Position numbers and translations under genes: made by a program
DNA from: an uncultured Pseudanabaenaceae cyanobacterium
GTDB taxonomy: Bacteria; Cyanobacteriota; Cyanobacteriia; Pseudanabaenales; Pseudanabaenaceae
Reading direction: 5' to 3'
Assembly: GCA_937927915.1 (NCBI GenBank)
Contig: CALGKB010000004.1
Span: 496,001-560,000 of the forward strand
Length of the DNA stretch: 64,000 bases
In this document: piece by piece, positions 10,235-19,300 of the stretch
Layout of the letters: the number at the start of each line of letters is the position of its first letter
Numbering within the stretch: position 1 is the first letter of the stretch
The notes under the pieces: generated by a model
Told to the model about the DNA's origin: nothing
Databases searched by the model: none
What the model saw: only the letters and a program-made list of their open reading frames with translations

Positions 10235-10546
10235 ATGGCTTTAGCAGTTGGTGTAATTGAAACGCAAGGATTTCCTGCTGTCCTGGCAGCAGCGGATGCC
10301 ATGCTCAAAGCGGGGCGGGTGACCCTTGTTAGTTTTGAAATGGCGGAAAGTGCGCGCTTTTTCGTGGCGGTGCGGGGGATCGTAGCGGAGGTGAAACGAG
10401 CGATGGCAGCGGGAATCGAAGCTGGCAACAACTCCCATGGCGGTCAGGTCATCACCTACTACATTATTCCTAACCCTACCGACAATGTGGTAGAAGTGTT
10501 ACCCATCAACTTCAGTGATAAAGTGCAGGCATTTATTGAGAACTAA
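10235..10546 (+). CDS. ccmK3: Carboxysome shell protein CcmK3 (BMC domain)
   Basis: Bacterial microcompartment shell protein of 103 residues. It has the BMC opening AVGVIETQGFPAVLAAADAM and a pore-region segment FEMAESARFFVAVRG that lacks the KIGS or RAGS pore motif of CcmK1/K2/K4, as is characteristic of CcmK3. The C-terminus (HYIIPNP-like YYIIPNPTDNVVEVLP) also fits CcmK3. It lies 17 bp upstream of ccmK4, the usual satellite pairing away from the main ccm operon in beta-cyanobacteria. CcmK3 is reported to assemble with CcmK4 as heterohexamers in place of forming homohexamers. The ribosome site is weak. The 208 bp upstream carries no gene and should hold the promoter. Confidence 0.9.
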   Translation: MALAVGVIETQGFPAVLAAADAMLKAGRVTLVSFEMAESARFFVAVRGIVAEVKRAMAAGIEAGNNSHGGQVITYYIIPNPTDNVVEVLPINFSDKVQAFIEN

Positions 10547-10563
10547 ACAGGAGAAGAAAGAAT

Positions 10564-10911
10564 ATGGCAGGTCAACAGGCAGTGGGTGCATTGGAAACTA
10601 AGGGCTTTCCAGGGGTCTTAGCTGCAGCCGATGCAATGGTCAAAGCAGGTCGGGTCGTCCTAGTGGGCTACTTGCGCTGTGGTAGCGCCCGCTTTTGTGT
10701 CATGATCCGCGGCGATGTCTCGGAAGTAAAAATGGCGATGGATGCTGGTGTGGCAGCAGCGGAAAGTTGCTACGGTGGTGTCCTGGAATCTTGGGTGATC
10801 ATCCCCCGTCCCCATGAAAACGTGGTGGCAGTGCTACCGATCGATTTCTCCGCCAATGTGCAAAAGTTCAGGGAGTCGGTAGAAGGTCTGCGGTTGGCAG
10901 GCAGTCAATAG
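10564..10911 (+). CDS. ccmK4: Carboxysome shell protein CcmK4 (BMC domain)
   Basis: BMC-domain hexameric shell protein, 115 residues. The family core reads AVGALETKGFPGVLAAADAM, then the pore segment YLRCGSARFCVMIRGDVSEV, then WVIIPRPHENVVAVLPIDFS, a CcmK4 signature. The pore loop has RCGS where RAGS is usual, placing a cysteine near the pore. A good ribosome site (aggagaag) precedes the ATG. Paired with ccmK3; together they are thought to tune shell permeability to metabolites such as bicarbonate and RuBP. The last 44 bp overlap the convergent phzF gene. Confidence 0.93.
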   Translation: MAGQQAVGALETKGFPGVLAAADAMVKAGRVVLVGYLRCGSARFCVMIRGDVSEVKMAMDAGVAAAESCYGGVLESWVIIPRPHENVVAVLPIDFSANVQKFRESVEGLRLAGSQ

Positions 10912-11662
10912 TCCCCTGCAGATAGGTAATTGCCCGTCCTGCCAGTAACACCCGTTCCCCCCTTAGCTCCCCCTCGAGGTAGCCGCCCCGGTAGGAAAGT
11001 TGGCGGGCAGTTAATTTTTGCCTACCTAGCTTTTCGCACCAGTAGGGCAGCAGGGTGCAGTGGGCAGAACCCGTCACAGGGTCTTCCGCAATACCTAACT
11101 TGGGGGCAAAGAAACGACTGACAAAATCCACCCCCTCCCCCCTAGCAGTGACAATTACTCCCCGCAAATCCAGCTGTTGCAGTAATGCTAAGTTAGGCTG
11201 CAGATTGACGATCGTTTCCTCTGACCCATAGACCACTAAATAATCATTACTGCAGAGCACCTCTAGGGGCATTTCTCCCAGGGCTTTCACCAACAGGGGC
11301 GGGTAGGGGCAGGGTCGAGGCGGCAAGGCAGGCAAATCCAAAGTGAGGAAATCCCCCTCTTTCCTGACAGTTAATGCCCCACTTCTAGTGTCAAAAGTGA
11401 TCGCTTCTCCCCCATACTGCCTGTGATGAAACAGAACGTGAGCCGCCGCCAGGGTGGCATGACCGCATAAATCTACCTCCGTTGTAGGGGTAAACCAGCG
11501 CAGTTCCCTCCCCACCACAAAGGCAGTCTCCGACAGGTTATTCTCCTGGGCAATAGCTTGTAAAACCCGATCGGGTAACCACTCCTCTAAAATACAAACG
11601 GCAGCAGGGTTGCCTGTAAAGAGACGATCGGCAAAGGCATCTACTTGGTAGAGGGGAATCAT
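10868..11662 (-). CDS. PhzF family isomerase-like protein
   Basis: A 264-residue member of the PhzF/diaminopimelate-epimerase-fold family. The opening [21 protein letters not shown] is diagnostic, followed by NNLSETAFV, which carries the conserved catalytic Glu, then [16 protein letters not shown] and [13 protein letters not shown]. No phenazine genes are nearby, so it is probably a housekeeping paralogue with an unknown substrate. The start overlaps the aspS stop by 4 bp (ATGA), suggesting coupling, and the 3' end overlaps ccmK4 on the other strand by 44 bp. Confidence 0.9.
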   Translation of the reverse strand: MIPLYQVDAFADRLFTGNPAAVCILEEWLPDRVLQAIAQENNLSETAFVVGRELRWFTPTTEVDLCGHATLAAAHVLFHHRQYGGEAITFDTRSGALTVRKEGDFLTLDLPALPPRPCPYPPLLVKALGEMPLEVLCSNDYLVVYGSEETIVNLQPNLALLQQLDLRGVIVTARGEGVDFVSRFFAPKLGIAEDPVTGSAHCTLLPYWCEKLGRQKLTARQLSYRGGYLEGELRGERVLLAGRAITYLQGTIDCLPTADLLPTP

Positions 11663-13437
11663 GCCAGGGATTTGACGTGCAGTTCTTTGAGTTGTTTTTC
11701 TGTCACCTTGGAGGGGGCATCGGTGAGTAAGTCTCTTGCCTGCTGGGTTTTGGGAAAGGCAATTACATCCCGAATTGTGTCTACCCCCGCCAACAGCATA
11801 ACTAAACGATCGAGACCATAGGCAATACCGCCGTGGGGGGGCGTGCCAAAGTCAAAGGCATCGAGTAAAAAGCCAAACTTATCCCGCGCCTCCTCGGGGG
11901 AAAGACCGATGGCAGCAAATACCTTCTCTTGGATGTCCCGCTGATAGATGCGCAGGGAACCGCCCCCCACTTCTATACCGTTGACAATCAAATCGTAGGC
12001 AAGGGCACGGGTTTCTAGTCCTAGGGGTTTGCCATCCCGCAGGTCTTCAGGGTTAGGGGAGGTAAAGGGGTGATGTAGAGCTTCCAGGCGTTGCTCCTCC
12101 TCATTCCACTCAAACATGGGAAAATCCGTCACCCAGAGAATGTTGATCTTGTTTTCATCAATCAAACCCAACTCCTTCCCTAGTGCCAACCGCAGCCGAC
12201 TGAGGGATTCATTGACAATGGCACGCTCGCCTGCCCCAAACAGCAACAGATGTCCTGCCTCTGCCTGGGTTCGCCGTAGTAACTCCTCCTTTACCTCTGG
12301 GGTCAAACTGTCCTTCAACGCCCCAATGGCATCGATCGTATCCCCAGGGCGTACACGGATAAAAGCTAATCCCTTGGCACCGTATTGGGCAACTAGGTTA
12401 GCGAGGTCTCCCCCTGGCTTGATGCGGGTATTAGAAATAGCGCTGTCTCCCCCTGGCACCGGCAAAACTTTGACAATCCCCCCTGCTGCCACCGCACTGC
12501 TAAACACCTTAAAACTGGACTGGGCAAACAAATCCGAGACGTCCACCAATTCTAAGCCAAAGCGGGTGTCCGGACGATCGCAGCCATAGCGGTCCATTGC
12601 CTCTTTGTAGGTGAGACGGGGAAAAGGTGGCAGGTCAATGCCCTTAATTTTCTGGAAGATGTGGCGGATCAGACCTTCGTTCAGCTGCAGGATTTCCTCC
12701 TGGGACATGAAGCTCATCTCCATATCCAGCTGAGTAAACTCCGGCTGCCGATCGGCTCTTAAGTCTTCATCCCGAAAACAGCGGGCAATTTGGTAATAGC
12801 GGTCCCAACCCCCTACCATCAACAACTGCTTGAACAGCTGGGGTGACTGCGGCAGGGCATACCATTCCCCTGGGTGCACACGGCTGGGTACGAGATAGTC
12901 CCTCGCTCCTTCGGGCGTCGATCGACAGAGGATGGGGGTTTCCACCTCCCGAAAACCACACTCGTCTTCCAAATAACGGCGGATGACTTTTACTACTTCA
13001 CAGCGCAAATGCAAATTTTTTGCCAATCTTTCACTGCGCAAATCCAAATACCTATACTTTAGGCGCAATTCTTCCCGGACCTCGTCAGTGTCGGAGATGA
13101 GAAAGGGCAAAGAGCGGTGCACAGGGTTGAGGATTTCAATCGTATCGGCGTAAATTTCAATCTTGCCGGAAGCTAATTTGGGGTTAACGGAGTCGAGGGG
13201 ACGTGCCAAGACTTTCCCCGTTACCCGCACCACATACTCATTGCGCACCTGCCCCGCCACAGGATAGGAAGCGGGGGTACGACTGGGGTCACTCACTACC
13301 TGGACAATGCCGCTGCGATCGCGCACATCTAAAAAGATAACGCCGCCGTGATCACGGGTACGATCGATCCAGCCACAGACAGACACAGTTTGATCAATAT
13401 GGGCTTCCTGAAGGTGTCCACAATAGTGAGTACGCAT
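11659..13437 (-). CDS. aspS: Aspartyl-tRNA synthetase
   Basis: Class II synthetase of 592 residues, the bacterial-type length with a GAD insertion domain. The N-terminal OB-fold anticodon-binding domain has [21 protein letters not shown]. The catalytic core has [21 protein letters not shown] (motif 1), [19 protein letters not shown] (motif 2) and [13 protein letters not shown] (motif 3). ATG start at 13437. Cyanobacterial enzymes of this type are often non-discriminating when asparaginyl-tRNA is made by GatCAB, but this cannot be judged here. phzF follows with a 4-bp overlap. Confidence 0.97.
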   Translation of the reverse strand: MRTHYCGHLQEAHIDQTVSVCGWIDRTRDHGGVIFLDVRDRSGIVQVVSDPSRTPASYPVAGQVRNEYVVRVTGKVLARPLDSVNPKLASGKIEIYADTIEILNPVHRSLPFLISDTDEVREELRLKYRYLDLRSERLAKNLHLRCEVVKVIRRYLEDECGFREVETPILCRSTPEGARDYLVPSRVHPGEWYALPQSPQLFKQLLMVGGWDRYYQIARCFRDEDLRADRQPEFTQLDMEMSFMSQEEILQLNEGLIRHIFQKIKGIDLPPFPRLTYKEAMDRYGCDRPDTRFGLELVDVSDLFAQSSFKVFSSAVAAGGIVKVLPVPGGDSAISNTRIKPGGDLANLVAQYGAKGLAFIRVRPGDTIDAIGALKDSLTPEVKEELLRRTQAEAGHLLLFGAGERAIVNESLSRLRLALGKELGLIDENKINILWVTDFPMFEWNEEEQRLEALHHPFTSPNPEDLRDGKPLGLETRALAYDLIVNGIEVGGGSLRIYQRDIQEKVFAAIGLSPEEARDKFGFLLDAFDFGTPPHGGIAYGLDRLVMLLAGVDTIRDVIAFPKTQQARDLLTDAPSKVTEKQLKELHVKSLA

Positions 13438-13523
13438 ACGGTAAATAGGTCGGTAAACAGAACAATAACACTACAACGATGTGTCCCTATAATAGCCTTT
13501 AGCGTCCCCTGTCCCCTAGCTTT

Positions 13524-14270
13524 ATGTCCATAGAATCCTTTGTCCTGTTGGAGGTGATCGCCTTCGTCGCCTCCCTGGTGCAGGCTTTGGTGGGATTTGG
13601 TTCTTCTCTCATTGCAGTGCCAAGCCTGTTACTCCTCCTCGACAACGCCAAGGTTGTGGCGCCCTTGGTCACTCTCTCTGGTCTGGTGATCAACTCCCGT
13701 TTGGTGTTTAGTTTGCGGCAATATTTTCGCGCCCAGTATCTCCTACCCCTGGTTTTGGGAGCAATTTTAGGTATTCCCTTTGGCGTTTTGATTTTGGATT
13801 ACACCCCCCTTGATGTGCTCAAACTGGGGTTGGCGGTGTTGATCATTTCCTACTCAGTTTATTCTTACCTGCAGCCGGATGTCCATCTCCATTTGTCTAA
13901 CTGGTGGGGTATGGCGGTAGGCTTTGTCGCTGGTTGTTTGGGAGCGGCTTTGAGCAGTAATGGTCCCCCCCTGGTGATTTGGGCAAGTTTACAGGATTGG
14001 AACAAAGAGGAGTTCCGCAGTAATTTGCCTGCTTATTTTGGTATCACAGGGATCATTTCTTTGCTGGCTTACCAGGTCTCAGGACTGCTCACCTTCCCCG
14101 TCTGGCAATACTTTTTCTATACTATCCCTGCCTCCGTCGCCGGCACCTTCATTGGTGAATATTGGGGGGGGAAAATCCAACCCGATCGGTTCAAACAAAT
14201 CATCCGCTTGCTGTTAATCTGTCTGGCGGTAGTCATGCTAATTTCCGATCGGTTCTATCACTACTCGTAG
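13524..14270 (+). CDS. TauE/SafE family permease
   Basis: Integral membrane protein of 248 residues with about eight hydrophobic segments and two related halves, the TauE/SafE layout. Characteristic glycine-rich pieces include LVQALVGFGSSLIAVP near the start and AVGFVAGCLGAALSSNGPPLVIW at mid-protein. Members export sulfite or organosulfur compounds, or act in other anion transport; the substrate here is unknown. It is transcribed divergently from aspS with 86 bp between the starts, and its 3' end overlaps the convergent CDF transporter gene by 10 bp. Confidence 0.87.
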   Translation: MSIESFVLLEVIAFVASLVQALVGFGSSLIAVPSLLLLLDNAKVVAPLVTLSGLVINSRLVFSLRQYFRAQYLLPLVLGAILGIPFGVLILDYTPLDVLKLGLAVLIISYSVYSYLQPDVHLHLSNWWGMAVGFVAGCLGAALSSNGPPLVIWASLQDWNKEEFRSNLPAYFGITGIISLLAYQVSGLLTFPVWQYFFYTIPASVAGTFIGEYWGGKIQPDRFKQIIRLLLICLAVVMLISDRFYHYS

Positions 14271-15166
14271 GTCAGGCGGTGGGAGATAAAATCCGGTGGT
14301 TCTACATGGATTGTCACTCTAACGGGGGCATAGTTACTGTCAAGGATTGCTTCAATTTTGTCGGTAATTCTATGGGCAGTAGCTATGTCTTCCACCGCAA
14401 CTACAATGTGCATTTCAATGAATACCTGCTGTCCCAGGATGCCCCTAGAAGCTATGTCGTGACAGTTAATTACCCCCTCTACCGCCATCACAAGGTCGTA
14501 GATTTTTTCGGGTGGAATAGCGGCTTGGTCAACCAATATGGGCAAGCTGGTACGGAAAATCTCGTAACCACTCCAGAGCACTAAACCCGTTACGGGAATT
14601 GCTACAATCACATCCAGCCACTGTAAACTGGGGGCACCCATACTGACAATAAAGAGGCTGACAATTACCCCGATCGTGATCCAAATATCTCCTAGGGTGT
14701 GGTGGGCATCTGCTAAGAGAATGGGGCTGTTAATTTGTTTACCAACGCGCCGTTCATACCAAGCGACAAAGATATTGACTGCCAAAACCACCAACAGTAG
14801 AACTAGGTCTGCTCCCCCCAAACGCACCGCATGTTTTTGTTCCCATAGACTGCTGACAGCACCCCGAATAATTTCCAAACAGGCAACCCCTAAAAAGGCA
14901 GCAATAGCGAAGGCTCCCACTGCTTCAAACTTGTGATGTCCGTAGGGATGGTCCCGATCGGGTTGGGGAGAGGCAAAGCGCACAGCAACTAGCCCTACAA
15001 TGTTGTTGGCACTATCTGTTACACTGTGTAAAGCATCGGCAAACAAACTCAGGGAACCTGTTGCCCAACTTACCACCAATTTGAGGAGTAAAACTGCCAA
15101 ATTTAACCCCAAAGTAATGAGTAAAACCCGTTGCACGATCGGGCGGTTATCAGCCTGCATTGACAC
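14261..15166 (-). CDS. Cation diffusion facilitator (CDF) transporter
   Basis: Proton-coupled divalent metal exporter of 301 residues with six transmembrane helices and a C-terminal cytoplasmic metal-binding domain. Metal-site motifs are FADALHSVTDSANN in helix 2 and LADAHHTLGD in helix 5. Both show an HxxxD pattern as in zinc exporters, unlike the DxxxD of iron-type FieF. The DRDHPYGHHKFE segment between helices is conserved in the family. The start is GTG at 15166 or ATG at 15160. The gene follows closely after the Uma2 remnant and overlaps TauE/SafE at the 3' end. Confidence 0.9.
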   Translation of the reverse strand: MSMQADNRPIVQRVLLITLGLNLAVLLLKLVVSWATGSLSLFADALHSVTDSANNIVGLVAVRFASPQPDRDHPYGHHKFEAVGAFAIAAFLGVACLEIIRGAVSSLWEQKHAVRLGGADLVLLLVVLAVNIFVAWYERRVGKQINSPILLADAHHTLGDIWITIGVIVSLFIVSMGAPSLQWLDVIVAIPVTGLVLWSGYEIFRTSLPILVDQAAIPPEKIYDLVMAVEGVINCHDIASRGILGQQVFIEMHIVVAVEDIATAHRITDKIEAILDSNYAPVRVTIHVEPPDFISHRLTYE

Positions 15167-15178
15167 CCCTCTTCTCCT

Positions 15179-15344
15179 CTAGTAAACAACTAAATACCTC
15201 ACCGCCATCTGCCCATCTTGGGCAAAAGAACAACCGCCAAATGTGATGCGCAACTCTAGAATCGATCGGTCTGAATTGCACAGCGGTTTCTGGTAGTTGT
15301 AAAAACTCCGTCAAGGTGAGTGATCTTGTCATTGTTTGTACCAT
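15179..15344 (-). pseudogene. Remnant of a Uma2-family gene (internal deletion and frame change)
   Basis: The first residues (SLTLTEFLQLPET) match the Uma2 N-terminus and closely resemble SITLEEFLQLEET of the intact gene at 15756-16319. The expected middle is missing. In a second frame on the same strand the sequence reads ELRITFGGCSFAQDGQMAV and then stops at 15179-15181, matching the ELRCTFGNRSIVPDIAVF region of the intact paralogue. The locus therefore looks like a Uma2 gene that lost about 75 codons, shifted frame and lost its C-terminus. Identification rests on motif comparison by eye. Confidence 0.6.
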
Positions 15345-15548
15345 TCTGTTTGCCCCGCAGCTATCTCTCCTAGTTTACCTAATAAATTCCCAGGTATTAA
15401 CAGACGCCCACTAGAAGTTGATAGAAATATGCAATAGGGTCACGGATTTGTTGATGGCTATAGTCACGATCGGTTCTCTTGCCCCAGCCAATTTTTTATC
15501 TGCTAAGTTTTGTTATCTTAGTTAAAGGATAATTACCTATAGTTTTAT

Positions 15549-15755
15549 ATGGAAATAACTGAGAGATCACCACTGCACCTTAAGTTGGAGGGAAGTAGTG
15601 AGTGGGACAGAACATTAGAAGTATTTCTGGGGTTGTTGGCTTTTATCCCCCCAGTGCGGGTGACTTTTCGTTGTGAAAAACTGGTAGATGATCATGCCAC
15701 TTGTCAATTTTCCTGCTATGCTGCCATCTACAGGTTGCTTTTAGAAGGAGACGAG
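15549..15755 (+). other. In-frame reading-frame extension upstream of the Uma2 gene, possible remnant of another gene
   Basis: Sixty-nine codons beginning with ATG at 15549 are open and in frame with the Uma2 gene, with no stop between them. The translation (MEITERSPLHLKLEGSSEW... VRVTFRCEKLVDDHATCQFS) is unlike Uma2 N-termini. It weakly recalls the ends of a family of small cyanobacterial membrane proteins (xERSPxxLxL at the N-terminus, TFxCDR..C later), with the middle missing. It may be a decayed gene that happens to run into Uma2, or a real N-terminal domain. The strong ribosome site at 15744-15750 argues that Uma2 translation starts independently. Confidence 0.3.
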
Positions 15756-16319
15756 ATGGTAGAGCCTTTATGTAAAAGTATTACTTTAGAGGAGTTTCTC
15801 CAGTTAGAAGAGACGAAGCCTGCTAGGGAATACATCGACGGTCACATTATCCAAAAGCCAATGCCCCAGGGAAAACATAGCGCCATTCAAACAGAGTTGG
15901 CTGCCATAATCAATACGGCACTTAAACCCCAAAAATTAGGCAGAGCATTTGCAGAACTACGTTGCACGTTTGGAAATCGATCGATCGTGCCAGATATAGC
16001 AGTTTTTAGTTGGCAGCAAATTCCCCGCGACCAAAATGGTAAGATTGCCAATGCTTTTGCCATTGCTCCTAACTGGATAATTGAAATTTTATCGCCCGAA
16101 CAAAATCAAACAAGGGTAACAAAAAATATTGTCTGCAGTCTCCAGTATGGTACAGAGATGGGCTGGTTGATTGACCCCGCTGAGCAGACTATTTTTGTCT
16201 ATGTTCCCGACCAACAATTACAGATTTGTGACCAAATAGACCAACAGTTGCCTGTCCCCCCCTTTGCCGAGGTGTTGCATTTAAGTTTAGGTACCGTATT
16301 TGAGTGTTTGCAGCTATAG
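15756..16319 (+). CDS. Uma2 family (DUF820) putative endonuclease
   Basis: Uma2 proteins are PD-(D/E)XK-fold proteins that are highly multiplied in cyanobacteria and have no settled function. The 187-residue product has the usual opening SITLEEFLQLEETKPAREYI, the core RSIVPDIAVF with the metal-binding Asp, and WIIEILSPEQNQTRVTKN with the Glu and downstream Lys. Near the end it has GWLIDPAEQTIFVY. I chose ATG at 15756 because aaggag lies 5 bases upstream and the following residues match the family start. The frame stays open to 15549. A decayed paralogue lies on the other strand 400 bp upstream. Confidence 0.85.
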   Translation: MVEPLCKSITLEEFLQLEETKPAREYIDGHIIQKPMPQGKHSAIQTELAAIINTALKPQKLGRAFAELRCTFGNRSIVPDIAVFSWQQIPRDQNGKIANAFAIAPNWIIEILSPEQNQTRVTKNIVCSLQYGTEMGWLIDPAEQTIFVYVPDQQLQICDQIDQQLPVPPFAEVLHLSLGTVFECLQL

Positions 16320-16324
16320 CTAAA

Positions 16325-19300
16325 TTAAAAGCGATTCTCCCACTCGATCGTTAAACTGTTATTGCCCCGCAAATCGGTGTTGGTTCTGATCAGAGTATTG
16401 GGGTCAACGCGATAGCGGAGGGTGTAGTTGGTGTTTTGGGAGGGGTCGTTGATCACACCACGAATGGAGAGGGAGAAATCTCTGCCTATCTCGATCGCTC
16501 CTTCAGCGGCTAGCCCTAGGGCGGAAGTGCGGCGACCATCATTGCCTACCGTCACGGGACTGAGATTGAACTCCGATAGACTCAAAACATCGCCGATGGC
16601 ATCCTGCAGGAAGGAAACTACTGTTCCACCCGCCAAGTTCACCAAAGTTGTCGTGGGGTCACCCCCCGTCTGCGTCAATAAACCACCGCCAATCAGCGCC
16701 AAAATTTCGGAGTTGGTGCGGGGTGGGCTACTGCGCAACTCGATCGTGGGATTGCTGGCTCTGCCCGTGACTGTGGCTTGCATTTGCAGGGTTCTCTGCG
16801 CCCCTAGATTGCTGACAGGAATGGCACTGGGGTTAAAGGCATCGAAGGGGGATGGCTCAATGGGCGGACGCACCACCTCGGGCACTACACCTAAAACCCT
16901 CACGTTCAGGTTGGGGTCTAAGCCCTGGCTGGGTACAAACTCCGCAAAACTGTCAAAGGAACGATCGAGGCGGAAGCGGGCTGATATGGCGTTTACTTGT
17001 CCCCTGGTGATGGCAATTTTGCCAGCGGGGCGGATGTCGTTGATGCTGCCGTTGACTTCTACCTCTCCCCTGCCGACGAAATTAAAGAGGGGGGCACGAG
17101 TGATTTGGATGTTCTCTCCTAGTTCTACTTTGAGATGGCGGAAAGCAAGAGGGGAGGGAGCTTTGCCGTTGCTAAGTCCATTGCGCTCGATCGTTTCTTC
17201 GGGCAAGAAAATCCGCCCGTTGGCGAGGGTGACTTTACCTGTGAGGACAGGGTTTTGCAGGGAGCCAGTCACAGTTACTTCCCCGTCAAAATTGCCGTTG
17301 TAGGTGTCTTTTAAGTCAAGGGCAAGTTTAGTTGCCGTCAGAGTCAGGGGATTTGCTTCTGTCAGGTTTTCATTGCTGATAGGAATCACCCCCTTGGCAG
17401 TCAGTTCCCCCTGGCTAAATCTGCCCCTGAGGTCAATATTAGCCCGATCGAGGTCAAATTCCACTTGTCCCTGCAGGTCGGTAATGTCTTGCGGCAGTCC
17501 TGCTACCTGAATGCGTGCCCCTGCTATTTTTGCCGTGCCTAACAGTTTCGGCTGTTTGGTGGTGCCACTGATGGCGATCTTAGCCTCTCCCTGACCTTCT
17601 AGCCAGCGCAAATTGGGAGTTAACAAATTAATAAACCCTAAGGCTTGATCCCTTACTTCTAGGTTCATTTCTAGCTTCGTGCCAGGGAAAACGTAGCCAA
17701 TTGCTAAAGGAATATTCCCCTTTAGTTGCATAGGAGGTGCCCCTCCTAGGGATAACGTACTGTTGAAATTGAGTCTGCCTTGGCGGTAGGTGAATTCGGC
17801 TGTAATCGCCTCGATCGGTTCTTGGCTGATGGTGCCCTCTAGTAACTCTAGGGTGCCCTCTGCTTGAGGTTGCAGGATATTTCCCCCTAATTTAGCCTTA
17901 CCCCTGACTTTGCCTGTCACTTCCACAGGGATTGCTTGTAAGAGGGGGAGGGGGCGCAGAGACTCAATGGGGAAATTTGCTAGTTCCAGTTCCCCCTGCA
18001 TTTCACCCAGTTTGCCTGTTTGGGGATCAATTAAACTGACTTGGGCAGCCTTCAGTTCCCCCAAGGAATCACCCGACTGGAGGCGGGCACTGGCAATTTT
18101 CACCACACCGTTGCGATATTCTCCCTGCACTTTGATGTCATCGACGGCAAATTTACCGTATTCCCAATTCTTGCCCTCCAGGTTGACCTGTACACCTAAC
18201 CCTGTCTGCTCTGTATTTTTGACAGTCACTTTGCCCGTGAGGGAACCTGCCAAATCCGTGAGGGGGGGGAGAGTATTTTGGCGGGCAGCGGCGATTTCCT
18301 GCTGGATCAGGCGCTGTTGGATTTGGAAGAAATACTGCAGTTGTTGGCTCAGGGGAGCTTGGGGCAATCCCACCTGGGGAAAGGGGGCTAAATCCTGACT
18401 GGCGGCGTAGCGGGGACGGGTTAATCCCTGGGCAAGGTCTGACCACTGCGCCCATTGCATAATCTGTGTGATGTCCTCTAGTTTGCCTGATTCGATCGTC
18501 AAACTGGCTTGCAGTCTGGTGGGGGCGGTGGGGGTGTAGGCAATGTCTAGGCTGTAGTTAGAAGTGCGATCGGCAGTGAGGGGAATAGTCAGCTGCCCGT
18601 CTCGTAGGAAGAAATTGCCGTCAGCGTAGGTGAAATTGCCACTTAGTTTTTCCCCTTGGATGCGCCCGTAGGCAGGACGATCGATAGTGAAACTCCCCAC
18701 TGTCTGGAAGTTCTGACCTAAGTTGACCTCCCCTGTGCCTGCTAGGGTGCCGCTAAATTCTGTTTGCCCTAGGGCGGTTGCCACTAAACCCAAGGGGAAG
18801 TCTTCCACCTCTACCTGTAGTTTTTGGGGGGCAGTGGGGCGAGCAGTAGCTTTGGCTTCCCCTAGACGCAGGTCAAGGCTTTGGGGTTGCAGTTGTGGAT
18901 TGAGGGCTAGGGCAATACGGTCTCTTTCCCCCCGTAAATCTACCTGTACTCCCCCCTGGTCAAAGCGAAAATCTCCTTCCAAAAGGGGGTCAAAGGCAAT
19001 GCCTTGATAGGCAAGTCCCCTAAGGGTGGCTTTACCAGCAATTTGGGGCGCAAATATACTGCCGCTGAGGTTGCCAGTAAACTCCATCTTGCCCTCTGGA
19101 GTGGTGGTTCCCCCTGTAAAACCAATGTCTCTGCCCTGGAGAGTGGCAAATATTTGCAGTTGCTCCAGCTTACCCGCTACCTGTCCTACCAAGTCCAGCT
19201 TGCCTGTGAGAGTTTTGGGTATCTGGGGGAAAAGTGCAGTCAGGTCTTGGACTGGGGTGTTGCGGCTCTGTACCTGTAAACTCACCTCCCCTATCCCCTG

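Noticed and set aside
16428-17303. 291-codon plus-strand open frame opposite tamB.
   Set aside because: It is a shadow of the strongly biased tamB codons, with Ser/Pro/Arg-rich translation and no domain.
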